DNA of 64,000 bases from Tamarix chinensis. Taxonomy: Eukaryota > Streptophyta > Magnoliopsida > Caryophyllales > Tamaricaceae. A program made the position numbers and the translations under genes. The notes beneath the pieces are model-generated. The model saw nothing but the letters and a program-made list of their open reading frames with translations, was not told the origin of the DNA and did no database searches. This document shows positions 49,367 to 59,139 of this stretch, one piece after another. The stretch covers positions 875,501-939,500 of the forward strand of contig CM060171.1 in assembly GCA_030549775.1 (NCBI GenBank), given 5' to 3'. Position 1 is the stretch's first letter; each line of letters opens with the position of its first letter.

Positions 49367-49595
49367 GACCCATCACCCGTGATCCAAACCGATGAAATCG
49401 AGCTTGATGATTTGTTATCCTACAAAGAGAGGCCTTGAGGATTCTCAATACCGAGATTGGGCGCACCCGAACAAGCTCATTTTCGCTTATGAATATTCTT
49501 TAGAGTCGTCATAGGGTAGAGGAAGAGACTTGGGAGACTAAGAAGGTTATGCCTGAGGCATACCCTAAGCTCTTTACCTCAGGTGATTTAGAGTT
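49367..49595 (+). pseudogene. Chromovirus (Ty3/gypsy) polyprotein C-terminal end
   Basis: A first frame gives DPSPVIQTDEIELDDLLSYK then ERP and a stop. The next frame continues RILNTEIGRTRT, an in-frame stop, SRHRVEEETWETKKVMPEAY and PKLF. This is the usual end of plant chromovirus polyproteins: the linker after integrase, then a chromodomain-like block (ILD...R.LRN...VKVLWRN...EEATWE.E..M...YPHLF). The relative positions of EETWE and YPKLF are kept. Frameshift and stop show it is dead. It lies just upstream of a polypurine tract and LTR L, as expected. Most of gag-pol is missing. Confidence 0.85.
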
Positions 49596-49607
49596 GGGGT
49601 TTTCTTT

Positions 49608-49623
49608 CTTTTAAGGGGGTAGT
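49608..49623 (+). other. PPT-like copy 2
   Basis: CTTTTAAGGGGGTAGT directly after the polyprotein end. It is 142 bp before the LTR rather than next to it. Confidence 0.65.
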
Positions 49624-49731
49624 ACCTGGTAGATAGTAGTAACTTTGATGGATTTAACTACCGAAATTGCTTCCTTATATTCAATTATTTTCCTCCTTAT
49701 CCCAGAATTGTTGACTTTGGGGACGAAGTCT

Positions 49732-49749
49732 CTTTTAAGGGGGTAGTAA
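49732..49749 (+). other. Polypurine tract of chromovirus L
   Basis: GGGGACGAAGTC followed by CTTTTAAGGGGGTAGTAA ends immediately before TGTAATACCCCC (49750). This is the standard position of the primer for plus-strand DNA synthesis in Ty3/gypsy elements. Confidence 0.85.
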
Positions 49750-50400
49750 TGTAATACCCCCAAAATTTGCTTAGTCTAATCCTGCATTATTAACGCCCTA
49801 ATTTTATTCTAATCTTAATAAATTCTATATTAGCATTAACTTATCCTTAATCTCAAAACCTTAACTTTGATAAATTGTAATTCGTAAACCAAAGTCAAAA
49901 CTGCCTAAAAATTTTCACTAATCATAATTGCTTTAGCTAATCTAAAACTACCTTAAACTAATCCCCCGACCCTTCTCCTTTTCTTTTTCTTTCTCCTTTT
50001 CATTTTTTTCTTTCTTTCTTCCCTTCCTCCTGTCAACCTTGAGCTTCAACTTCTGAATTTATGCAACTTGCACCATCCACTTGCACCATCACTTTTCTGC
50101 ATCCATCACCCGTCACCTTACCTCCTTTCTTCTTTTTCTCCTTCTCTTTTTGCACCCTTATCTCTGGCTGACTACACCCCTTATGCACACTCCACACACA
50201 CTCATCTTCCCCTACCATTTTCCCTTCTCACGCAACATTTACATCAACCATCACCACCCTCAATTTGCAGCTACTACTCTACCCTAACCATCCTCTACAA
50301 CTGTCACTATCAGCTTACAGCTACACAATCACCATCATCACTATCCCACGCTAGCCCTCTGTCCTTATCTTCATTCCTGACTCACACCACACATGCACAC

Positions 50401-50404
50401 ATGA

Positions 50405-50438
<34 letters not shown>

Positions 50439-50440
50439 CT
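50401..50440 (+). repeat. (TA)n(CA)n microsatellite
   Basis: ATATATATATATATACACAC repeated to 50438 within the pyrimidine tract of LTR L. Confidence 0.9.
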
Positions 50441-51177
50441 CACACTCTCCTTATTTTTCTTTGGTTTTGCCTCTCTCTTCTCATATTTATGTCAAAGAGC
50501 TATTACCGAGCTCCCTCTTCCTTCTCCTTTCCTCCTCCTCTCCTTTCTTTTTCTTCTTTTCCTTCATTTCCTTGTTTTTGGCTTGCACGCCACCGTTTCC
50601 CCTACCGTGCACCACCTCGGCCACCACTCGCCACCCTTTGGCTGGTGGACCAAGCACCAAGGTCACCCCAACCTTCCCCCTCACCATAGTAGGCCATCGC
50701 GCCAACCGCTGTCTCTTTTCCATTCTTCTTCCTCTCGTATGTTGCAACATTATAGAGTGTACGGTCGGTGCACTACCTGCTGCACGACTGTGCAATGCTT
50801 AAATCCCTTTCTGCATAGCCGTGTAACTCGTGCACCATTGGATCGTGCATAATTTTTCCTCTCGGCCTCTTGCTGTATGACCGTGAAAATTTCGCACCGC
50901 TTGGCCATGTACCTTGTTTTCTCTTGACCAGAATATGCACCGCCTGCTGCACAGCCGTGCAACCTCATTTCTTTGGTCGTGCATCCCTATTTTCACCCCC
51001 AAACCTCAACCAAACACCACCAAAATTTAACCATAGCTCCACCACACATTCCTCTATATATCCACACATCTCAAGCTCCCATTTGACTACGGTTATATCT
51101 ATTTTTACCCTCTTTACCTTTATTTCTCCTTCGATTTAACTTTTCGAGCCTAACTGTGAATTTTATTATTTTCGTAG

Positions 51178-51245
51178 GTCGTATTCCAGTAGCTTCGGAT
51201 GAGGAATTCTAGGATTTGCATACTTAGAGTCCAGTGTCCTAGTTG
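51178..51245 (+). other. Exon-like cassette in LTR L
   Basis: TTATTATTTTCGTAG ends at 51177; TCCTAGTTG|GTAAGG follows after 68 nt. L is a confirmed chromovirus LTR, so the cassette belongs to that family. Confidence 0.45.
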
Positions 51246-52164
51246 GTAAGGATACTATTTGATGTTTAAGATTTTTTATGTTATTTGCTTGTATGGTTAT
51301 ATGTGTTTTTCATGATATTGTTGATATTTTATATAACATATGTTGATATTGATATCTTTTGATGACATGAATGTTAAGTTGAAAGAACATAAAAATTTTT
51401 AAGAGGTACCATTATGTTATGATTTGTGATGATAATATCATGTTTGTGGAAGTATATCTTATGGTATGAAATATAGGTTGAATGATGATAATGTCATATT
51501 TATGGAAATATATATTATGGTATGAAATATGTGTTGAATGAGTTATGATAAATGGACTTAAGGATTCTCGTGAGGTATGATGATAAATGGGGGACTTGGA
51601 AAAATAATATGTGTGGAAGGTATAGGATTTTATAAAATAAAGGTTTTATTAGTGCTTAAGGGTAACTCGGTCACTATGGGATAATCTTAGTATTTTATGT
51701 GTTAGGAGGTTTAAAACATGATATTAATAGCATGATGAGTTCATGGAAGTATTATTTTTAGTTGGGATTCTTAAATGATTTAATGGCTAATTTGGAGCAA
51801 ACTATCTTGTAATGATAATTCTATGGAATTTGGGTCTTGAATATTTTTGTGATTAGCATATCAGGATGAGATTATTAAAGCACACTTATGAGAATTAGGT
51901 TGTGCATATTGGGTATAATAAAAATGAGGGGATTTGGAGATGAGATAATATAAGTTGTGTGGATTAATCAATATGGGAGAACGAGTACTAAAGGGAGTGT
52001 AATTAGGGTTTGAAAGGACTTAAGGACTTGGACCTATGATATATGTATATCTGTTTTGAATGTGTCCTATGCCTGAGAATCAATTTTAAATAAGTTACTA
52101 ATCACTTAAAGTGAAAGAGTACGTGAGTAGGGCCATGGTGATCTATTTTTCTATATCTATATAT

Positions 52165-52580
52165 ATGTATCACGTTCCACCGGGAAGAATAGTGGCTTGA
52201 AAACTTTCTGTCCGAGAAGATGTTTTTAATCTCTGTTCCACCGAAAATAATAGTGGCTCGGGTGTGTTATCTCTGAGCATTTCAAACCGTTCCACCTGTT
52301 TAAGAATAGTGGGGTCCCTACTCATTGTAAGATGAAAACATATCATCATAACCTATAGAAAAGATACTAATGATTTATAGTGGAAGAATACGTGAGTCAG
52401 GACCAATGTGATATATTTTCTATATGTATATGTATTTCAATTCCATTGGGTAGAATAGTGGCTCAGGAATGTTTTGCCCCAAGAGGATGTTTTTAATCTC
52501 CGTTCCACCAAAAGAATAGTGGCTCAGGTGTGTCGTACCCGAGAGTTTCAGACCGTTCCACGGTTTAAGAATAATGGGGT
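52165..52580 (+). repeat. GTTCCACCGG...AGAATAGTGG repeats in LTR L
   Basis: Two clusters of three copies. The second arm pairs vary: CTCGGG with CTCTGAG, CTCAGG with CCCGAG. Confidence 0.7.
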
Positions 52581-53172
52581 TCCTGCACTCAACATATATA
52601 AAAGATTGAAAATAGATTATACTTAATAAAGGAATCTGGATCATATTATGTCTTATGAGATGTCTCTTTTATGTGGTTATTCCCTTATTATCTAATGTGA
52701 AAGCATATACTAATTGTATCCCTATTTTGATAGTATTGTCTCTTACTCAGTACGTAGCGTACTAACCACCCGTTTTATGGGTGTTGCTCATTCCCACGAG
52801 TAGATCTGCCTTATTTTGCAGGTGATTGATGATTATTAGCTTGATATGCTTGCCTTAGGTGAGTACTAAATGATTTGGTAAAGGTTATGCTTATCTGGAT
52901 ATCCCTAACTCCCTTTGGACTCTTAGTCCTCTGTTTTCACTATTTATTCTCTTCTTTCTATTTCTAATCCTATATCGTGGTAGAATCAAGTGCTTCCCAC
53001 ACTTGATTCCTAGGTATAATGTTACTTTTGCCTTGCACACGATAGGAACTGAGCATAAGGAGTGCCTCTTCTATGTTGGATATGGCGTGACACCCCTACA
53101 TTTTGTGTTTTGGCTTCTGCTATTAACTATTTAAAACGAAAATTTTAAGTTCCAAAATTTGGGTGTGTTACA

Positions 53173-55000
53173 ATATTAATAACAAAGAATAACAAACACA
53201 CTAGAAGCTACTAAACACAGATTCAATTAATTAAAAACAAGCCTAGAATAAAAAATTAGTTAACGTTTTGGTGTGAATCAATCAATCGATTAATTGTATA
53301 TTAGATTAATTCATGATTTAGGAATGATTCACCTAAAATAACCTTTAGCTCTTCCGATGATTAAATGTCGTGATTAACTCAATCGAACAACCTATTTACA
53401 TGGTGATAGAATGAATTAAACTCATTAAGACCAAGCTTATTCTATCAATTCTCGATAATTACTAATCTACTTTCTTAACATGTCAATTCCCGTTAATTTA
53501 CTAAATTCAAATGATAATTACAACTTTTTAGTTTTAATTAGCAACCTAATTGGATTAAATCAATGGCCAATTGGCTTAACCCTAAGCAATTAAGCACTAG
53601 CAATCGAATAACACAACCAAGTAAATACTAAAATTAGCTAGATTAAATCATTATATGAACACTAAAATCGAAACAAACTGACATGATAATGATCCAATCT
53701 CAGTTCTAAGTTGTATAATAATATCTAACTAATAATTTCTAGTTTTTTTTTATTTGATCGCCGCAATCCAATTAAAGGTTTCTTTAATTCAATCCTAAAT
53801 TGTATAATATCTAACTAGTAATTAGATCTTAGTAACTAATTGTATACCTTTTTATTTGATATTTCTTTTTATCCGATTTGATCGAAATTTGTTAATATCT
53901 AACAGAATATTTATAATTTAATATAACTTTTTAAATATCTGAAGTATTGTAGATATAATATTTTTCTTTGGATATCCAACCATCTAAATATCCATAAATT
54001 TTACCTGATATTTGATATATGAATACCTCTAACCGTAGTAATTACTTTCACCGATCTCCCTCCCCCTAAAATTTATGCCAGAAAAAGAAGAAAACAACGT
54101 TATGCATTCAATCGGAACCAACGAGGATAAAAGAAGTTATCATCATTTGGTAGAGCGTGTAAAGCACTCAAAGTACTACACCGACATAGTATTTTAGTGC
54201 AAATTCAGAACCTTTTTTTTTCCCCCGTTAAAATAAGAAGTTTAGGGAGTAGTAAATCAAACCTCTGTTTTGATTTTTGTCTGAAACATATAGGAATTGA
54301 CGGTCGTGAATATTTAGGATTATCTGAAATCCAGACGAAAAGCTATTTCTCTGTTTGTATTAAAATAGTAAGGTGTCGTAATTTATTGAAACCCATAATA
54401 TCAAACGAGCATGAAATTTCTCAAACGAGCATGTAGTGTATCAATCGGAATCTAAGAGGAAAAAAGAAGTTATCATAATTTATTGAAGTCTAGCATGTAG
54501 TCGATTGCCATTAAAATTTCTCAAAAAAAGGAAAAAAAAAAGAAGAAAAAAATTACTGTCGGCATTAACATGAAGATATAAAACTAAAAGCTACTTCTCT
54601 GCTAGTGTGTAGCGTGAAAATAATGAGTATGAGGAACTTAAAAGCGTGTGGCAAATCAGGTGATTTTTATAGACATATTAGCGTATCATAACTAAATGAA
54701 TGGCATATAATATGCAATAGTTTAGGATACTATTATGCAATACTGGACATTAAAATCACAACGAGAAATCTATCCTTCTTTTAGTCTACTGTTAATCAAA
54801 TAGTAATGTATACTCAAATGAAGAACTTCAATTATTTGAAGAAACTTACGCACGGGGACACCGCATTAGGATAAAATTATACGTGAAAAAGGTGAATTAC
54901 TTAAAAACTACTGCTAGCATTTTCAATAGAATAAAATAAAATAAAAGCTCCAACGGTCGGGAAGCCTCAGGATCCGAGGGGGAACGAGGCGTCAGTTGCG
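53173..55000. other. AT-rich intergenic DNA before the 55-kb gene
   Basis: No gene recognised. A diverged duplication is visible: TCGGAACCAACGAGGATAAAA (in part) and AAGAAGTTATCAT at 54108-54170 recur at 54438-54500, and AAAGCTATTTCTCTG at 54338 recurs as AAAGCTACTTCTCTG at 54586. Confidence 0.55.
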
Positions 55001-55271
55001 TAGTTGACCACCCAGCGTTGTAACGTTCACCCATCGCCATCACTGTATTCAGTACTGAGGACAGGACAGTACTACTACCACCGCCACATGGCTTTCAACG
55101 TTCACAAAACCTTTCCTTTTCTTTCTTCCGACTGCCACTTCTCCTTCTCTCTCAGTCATTCGCTCTCGCGCTCTTTGTCTCGATCGTTCTTCCCCGCCTT
55201 GGAGTTCTTCCGCTAGCAACATAATAATCCCAAGAACTTAGCCAAATTTGTTAGCAGCAGCTAAGGACCAT

Positions 55272-55300
55272 TCCTCTCTCTCTCTCTCTCTCTCTCTCTT
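55272..55300 (+). repeat. (CT)n run in the presumed 5' UTR
   Basis: About 13 CT units end 26 bp before the start codon. CT runs near plant transcription starts can act as promoter elements; no clear TATA box was found for this gene. Confidence 0.7.
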
Positions 55301-55325
55301 ACCTCTTTCGCTGAGGGCGTTGTCT

Positions 55326-57369
55326 ATGGAGCCAGCGAAGATCGACTGGAAAGCCATAGACTCTGTCTTTATTCGTGACGATGCCTACGAGAACATCAAT
55401 GCACCCCAGTGGATCGATTTCTTAGTTCCTGATGACGGAAAATCCGTCGACGACGAAGCTTGGTTCTGTAAACCTGGTAATTCTAATTAATTTTACGAAC
55501 TTGTTTTCAGTTTTTCAGATTTCCCTGTAATGGTTTCCTGGTTCTTGATCGCAGCAATCTAATTAAAGAAACCTTCTTTTTTTTTTTTGTTGTCTCGTTT
55601 CTAGATTGTAAGCATCCAAAGACTGCTGAAGATTTCCTTAAATCCACTCCTACTTCCGCTTCTAAGGTATATATCATCTAAGTTTCCGTATTCTCTCAGA
55701 TGGTATACATCAATTCTCAGATTTCTTTCCTAATTAAATGTGCAACAAGTGATGAATGCAATTGTTATTCTTTGTGCCGTGCAGCTTTTGAGATCAGCTG
55801 CTGTTTCGAAGTTGATCAATGGACTCGGCGATTGGAATCGGAGGTAAGAAATTTCACTCCTCCAACGTGCAGAATTCTGCATTCAAATATCTGGGATACG
55901 AAACAATTAATACAAGTACTGGCGTTGTAATCGCCAATCGGTTGGCTGTCTTATTTCAGGGACGCAAATCTGAAGAGACGAGGTCAGGCTCAGTTATCAT
56001 ACACTGATGAAGACGGTGAGAATCAAGACCCCAATCTACAAACTCCGCCGCCGCCGCCACTGCATAATCAGGTCAAGTCACTGAAAGAAGCAATCAAGTC
56101 CAGTGCGGAGAAGAAGAACGCTGATGAAGATGAACGTTGTGAGAATGAGGAAAATCCAATTAGACAGCTAAAGAGTACATTGTCTGCTCGTGATTTATTT
56201 GGAGCAGGAGGGAAGGACATATTTGGGAAGATTACTGACTTCTGTAACGAGTTGAAGAAGAGAATAGCAACAACGAGGGTGAGGGAGAAAGAGGGAGGAG
56301 GGGATCAGGTGGAGGGGAAGGAGAGCTTGTTGTTTGAGGTTAAGGAGACGGAGGGAGAAGAAGCAATGGGCCTAGGCCTAGAGAATGGCAGCGGAATTCA
56401 GAGAAGTGCTGCTGCTAAAGAGAGACGGAAACCGTTTGGGGAAGTGAGCAAGGAAAGGTTGATGCGACCAGCTCCAGCTGCTGCTGGGGAGGATAGTAAT
56501 AATAATGGCCGCCTAAACAGACCAAGGAGGAAAAAGTAAGTAATTCTTCTTGTTGTTCAGTTCACCAGACGGTTAACAGCAGGGTTATTATAGGACTCTC
56601 TTATATGCTAAACTAAATAGGAGGTTCTACTCACGGTACATGCCGCTAATTTCCAATGGATTGATCTTTTGGAACAGGAGAGTTGATGATGACGGAGAAA
56701 ACAATCCTGTTTCTCTGGACTTGAGGAATATCAGGGGCAAGGATGAGGAGAGACTATTGCAGATCAGAACTTCACCTCCTACTCCACAATGTTTTTCAGC
56801 CACTAAGACTACTACTACACCTTCCAAGGGTCCAAAATCCAGGATTATGGTATATCTCAAACATTTTGTCTTTTTTATATATAGGCTTAGGACGACATGC
56901 ATGGAAGGGAATATACTAAGAAATTGCTACCTATCATTTCCGCTGTGGGCTATCAAGTGTCAGCTTCATCCTTTCCTCGACTAAATAAATAACTAAAGGC
57001 ACAGACCTAGAGTTTGAGGGTGAAATTGGTCCTTGTGAGCTTCTGTTTTCAGTTACTCCCTCGCAACAGTTTCCCTCCTACTTGAGATGATTAGGGGCGG
57101 TTGTATCGTTTTATTTGTCAACAAGTACTGGTGTAATTTGCATCTTTCTAATGGGAAACTGTTGATCGAATCAGGATAAGGAGACCATAATACTCGTGCA
57201 GCAAGAGGACGAGCAGCATCAGAACAACAAGGTTGTCAGTGGAGGAGAGAAAACTGAAAAGCAGAAGAAGCCCGCTGCTGCTGGTACAGCAGAAGCTGGT
57301 AGTAAAGAAGGTGCGCGGATGACGTTGGATGTATTTTGGTTCCTCAAGCCATGCGCTCTTTCCAGCTAG
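55326..57369 (+). CDS. Six-exon gene, conserved plant protein of unknown function
   Basis: Exons 55326-55476, 55605-55666, 55785-55843, 55960-56535, 56678-56849 and 57175-57369 (TAG stop) join into 404 codons; all introns are GT-AG. The start ATG is the first in frame after the CT run; an upstream in-frame extension has only TTG. The protein begins MEPAKIDWKAIDSVFIRDDA with the acidic block YENINAPQWIDF (about residues 21-32) and DEAWFCKPDCKHPKTAEDFL across the exon 1/2 junction. A basic block RRDANLKRRGQ (90-100), five prolines (120-124), LKSTLSARDLF and KITDFCNELKK (161-191) follow, then a long Lys/Glu-rich, probably disordered part, and the C-terminus VFWFLKPCALSS. No signal peptide, membrane span or enzyme motif is visible. 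I believe these N- and C-terminal blocks occur in an uncharacterised land-plant family, but I cannot name it. The exon model is inferred from reading frames. Confidence 0.85.
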
Positions 57370-57411
57370 AAAAGAAGAAAGCACACTACTACTTGCACAG
57401 TCGTCCGCATT

Positions 57412-57501
57412 ATGATCGTGAAGCTATTGAACGAATCCAAACAGTAAATGATCGTGAAGTGGACGAGAAATGATCGTGAAGCTATTGAACGAATCCAAAG
57501 C
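57412..57501 (+). repeat. Direct repeats in the presumed 3' UTR
   Basis: ATGATCGTGAAG occurs at 57412, 57448 and 57470. The longer copy, which continues GCTATTGAACGAATCCAAA, is present at 57412 and 57470 (58 bp apart). It is followed by a T run (57511-57533). Confidence 0.85.
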
Positions 57502-57539
57502 AGTGAGGTTTTTTTTTTTTTTTTTTTTTTATTATCCAA

Positions 57540-58631
57540 AAGCTAAAGAAAACAAACCGTTCCATTACATGAAAACCCATTTTTTTATACATATATTTTT
57601 TAATATGTTCTTTTTATAATTCATTCATTCATTGAATAATTATTATTGATTCGTCCTTGATGATTATTATAAATTAGTTCATGAATTGTACCAGTCAGTA
57701 TTATTTGTTCAGTGAATGGAAAAAAAGAAGCTTGAAACGACAACGCTGTTTTTTTCACTTGCCTTTTGAGAGGATTGTCATGATTGACGGGCACCAACTG
57801 AACTGATTGATGGGCGGGCACCCAACGAGAGTGGGGAATAATTTCTTTCAGCCGTAGTCGTAGTAGTAACAATCATTTCTTTCAAAATGAGAAGTCGCTG
57901 GAACAATGCAGTAATGCTGCTATGCTAATAATATAAAAGACGCAGGCGACTGTAGATGTATTCATTTTGGTTTTAGACATTTTGAACGGCGGGGATAGGA
58001 TTCCCGGACTAAGCAGTAGAGTAATCACCTGTTACAATTTTAGGATGGCCTGATCTAATTGATAGTTTTGGTTGTTTTCCCCCCTCCCTCATAGACGATT
58101 GGAACCGAGCAACAAAATGAATCGATACATTAAAAAATAAATTATAATTAAAACTCAGTTGATTGATGAACATCATCATGAGCGGCGTTCACGGTGAATT
58201 AGTGAGTCAGTCAGTCAGTCAATCAATCAATCGAGATCAACATCATCAACAAAATGTACCAGACCAGAGCTCATTAATCAACTACGGGGGCTATTCAGCT
58301 ACTACCAGTTTAACCGACAAAATAAACCAACTAATCTCTTACGTCCGCTATCACCGATCGAACCTGCTAGAACGCCCCGAACATTATCTTCAATTTTCGC
58401 CAGAACAAAATAAATTACTTACAGAGAACCTCCAAACAAAAAAAAAAAGCCTGATGATTCGAAGCCCGTCTTTCTCAGTAGGTCGGTCAAAGTAAAATCG
58501 AGTGCCAATATCATCATCAGCTCAGCTGATTCATCACAAAAAAAGAAAGAAAAAAAAAAAAGCCATCACTAATTGAAGTCGTCCTGATCGAGATTAATGG
58601 AATGAATCCACTGGTAATACAAGTTTCATTA
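57540..58631. other. Intergenic DNA and presumed 3' UTR of the minus gene
   Basis: No recognisable coding sequence. The plus-strand frame 58163-58495 has no known domain and lies downstream of the small minus-strand gene. Polyadenylation-like ATTTATTTTT (minus) lies near 58130. Confidence 0.45.
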
Positions 58632-58835
58632 TTACCTTGTGTTGGAGCAAAGAAGACAATTCAAGATCTGAGAGCAAGCGACTCGAATACGGGGATAAAG
58701 TCTTCCTGTATAAACACTCGTCCCTCTACCTAAATCCTCTAACGATTCGACAAACAAAGTGAGACTCCTTAAAGGAGGTACGTACAGCGTCAGAGGAACC
58801 GCCGAGAACGCCACCGCGAAGAAAAGCTGCAGCAT
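58632..58835 (-). CDS. Small one-pass membrane protein, 67 residues
   Basis: The ATG is at 58835-58833 and the TAA at 58634-58632. The protein is M followed by LQLFFAVAFSAVPLTLYVPP, a clear hydrophobic segment or signal anchor (residues 2-19). A short polar stretch LRSLTLFVESLEDL, basic SVYTGRLYPRIRVA and a Cys-containing end NCLLCSNTR follow. The frame is open 14 codons further upstream, but only from TTG, so this ATG is preferred. From memory, plants have small conserved proteins of this shape (hydrophobic start, YVPP, C-terminal Cys pair) of unknown function; I cannot give a name. A longer frame in another phase (58726-59109) overlaps it and looks spurious. A TATA box lies about 250 bp upstream. 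An upstream non-coding exon is possible. Confidence 0.65.
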   Translation of the reverse strand: MLQLFFAVAFSAVPLTLYVPPLRSLTLFVESLEDLGRGTSVYTGRLYPRIRVACSQILNCLLCSNTR

Positions 58836-59084
58836 CTCCTTCTTCTGTTGTTTCCCTTTTTCTTTTGTCTCTCTCAATCAATTGACTTCCTCGAACGTCA
58901 CGACTAAACAGGATGTCCGGTGATTGTTTAATTAATTGGACGGGATCTCTCAAAGCTTGTTCTCTCTCAGCCGGTAATGGAGTTGAGAAAGGTTTTTGGA
59001 TTAGGCGGTACAGGAGATTGATGGAATATTCAGAAAACGTTTCCTTTTCTTTGGGTTGGGGGTCAGGGCAGAGGTATAGGAGCT

Positions 59085-59095
59085 GCTTTATATTC
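59085..59095 (-). promoter_or_regulatory. Candidate TATA box for the small minus-strand gene
   Basis: The minus strand reads AATATAAAGCA. With a start site about 30 bp downstream, the 5' leader would be about 220 nt. Confidence 0.4.
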
Positions 59096-59139
59096 ATTAC
59101 TATCATCATGATATCGCCAATGGTATTGATATCTTGATA

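Larger units (their letters stand above)
49750..53172 (+). mobile_element. 3' LTR of a chromovirus (unit L)
   Basis: The 3423-bp LTR begins TGTAATACCCCCAAAATTTG directly after the polypurine tract and ends AAATTTGGGTGTGTTACA. It shows a pyrimidine tract (49970-50580), TATA-like CTCTATATATCC (51052), exon-like cassette (51178-51245) and CCAC/GTGG repeats (52165-52315, 52430-52580). Palindromes follow at 52748-52785, with an AATCAAGTG...CACTTGATT hairpin (about 52990). This unit links all the LTR-like units here to Ty3/gypsy chromoviruses. The 5 bp after it (ATATT) should recur before the missing 5' LTR. Open frames in 50068-51139 are pyrimidine-tract artefacts. Confidence 0.85.

Noticed and set aside
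56008..56130. CTGATGA words as hammerhead ribozyme cores
   Set aside because: They are in an exon and no GAAA core or flanking stems are visible; none was found in the LTRs either.
58163..58495. 110-codon plus-strand open frame
   Set aside because: Includes a microsatellite-like GTCAGTCAGTCAATCAATC stretch and no recognisable domain; likely downstream non-coding sequence of the minus gene.
58726..59109. 127-codon minus-strand open frame
   Set aside because: It overlaps the better supported 67-residue frame in another phase, has no hydrophobic or conserved block, and covers the presumed promoter and leader.
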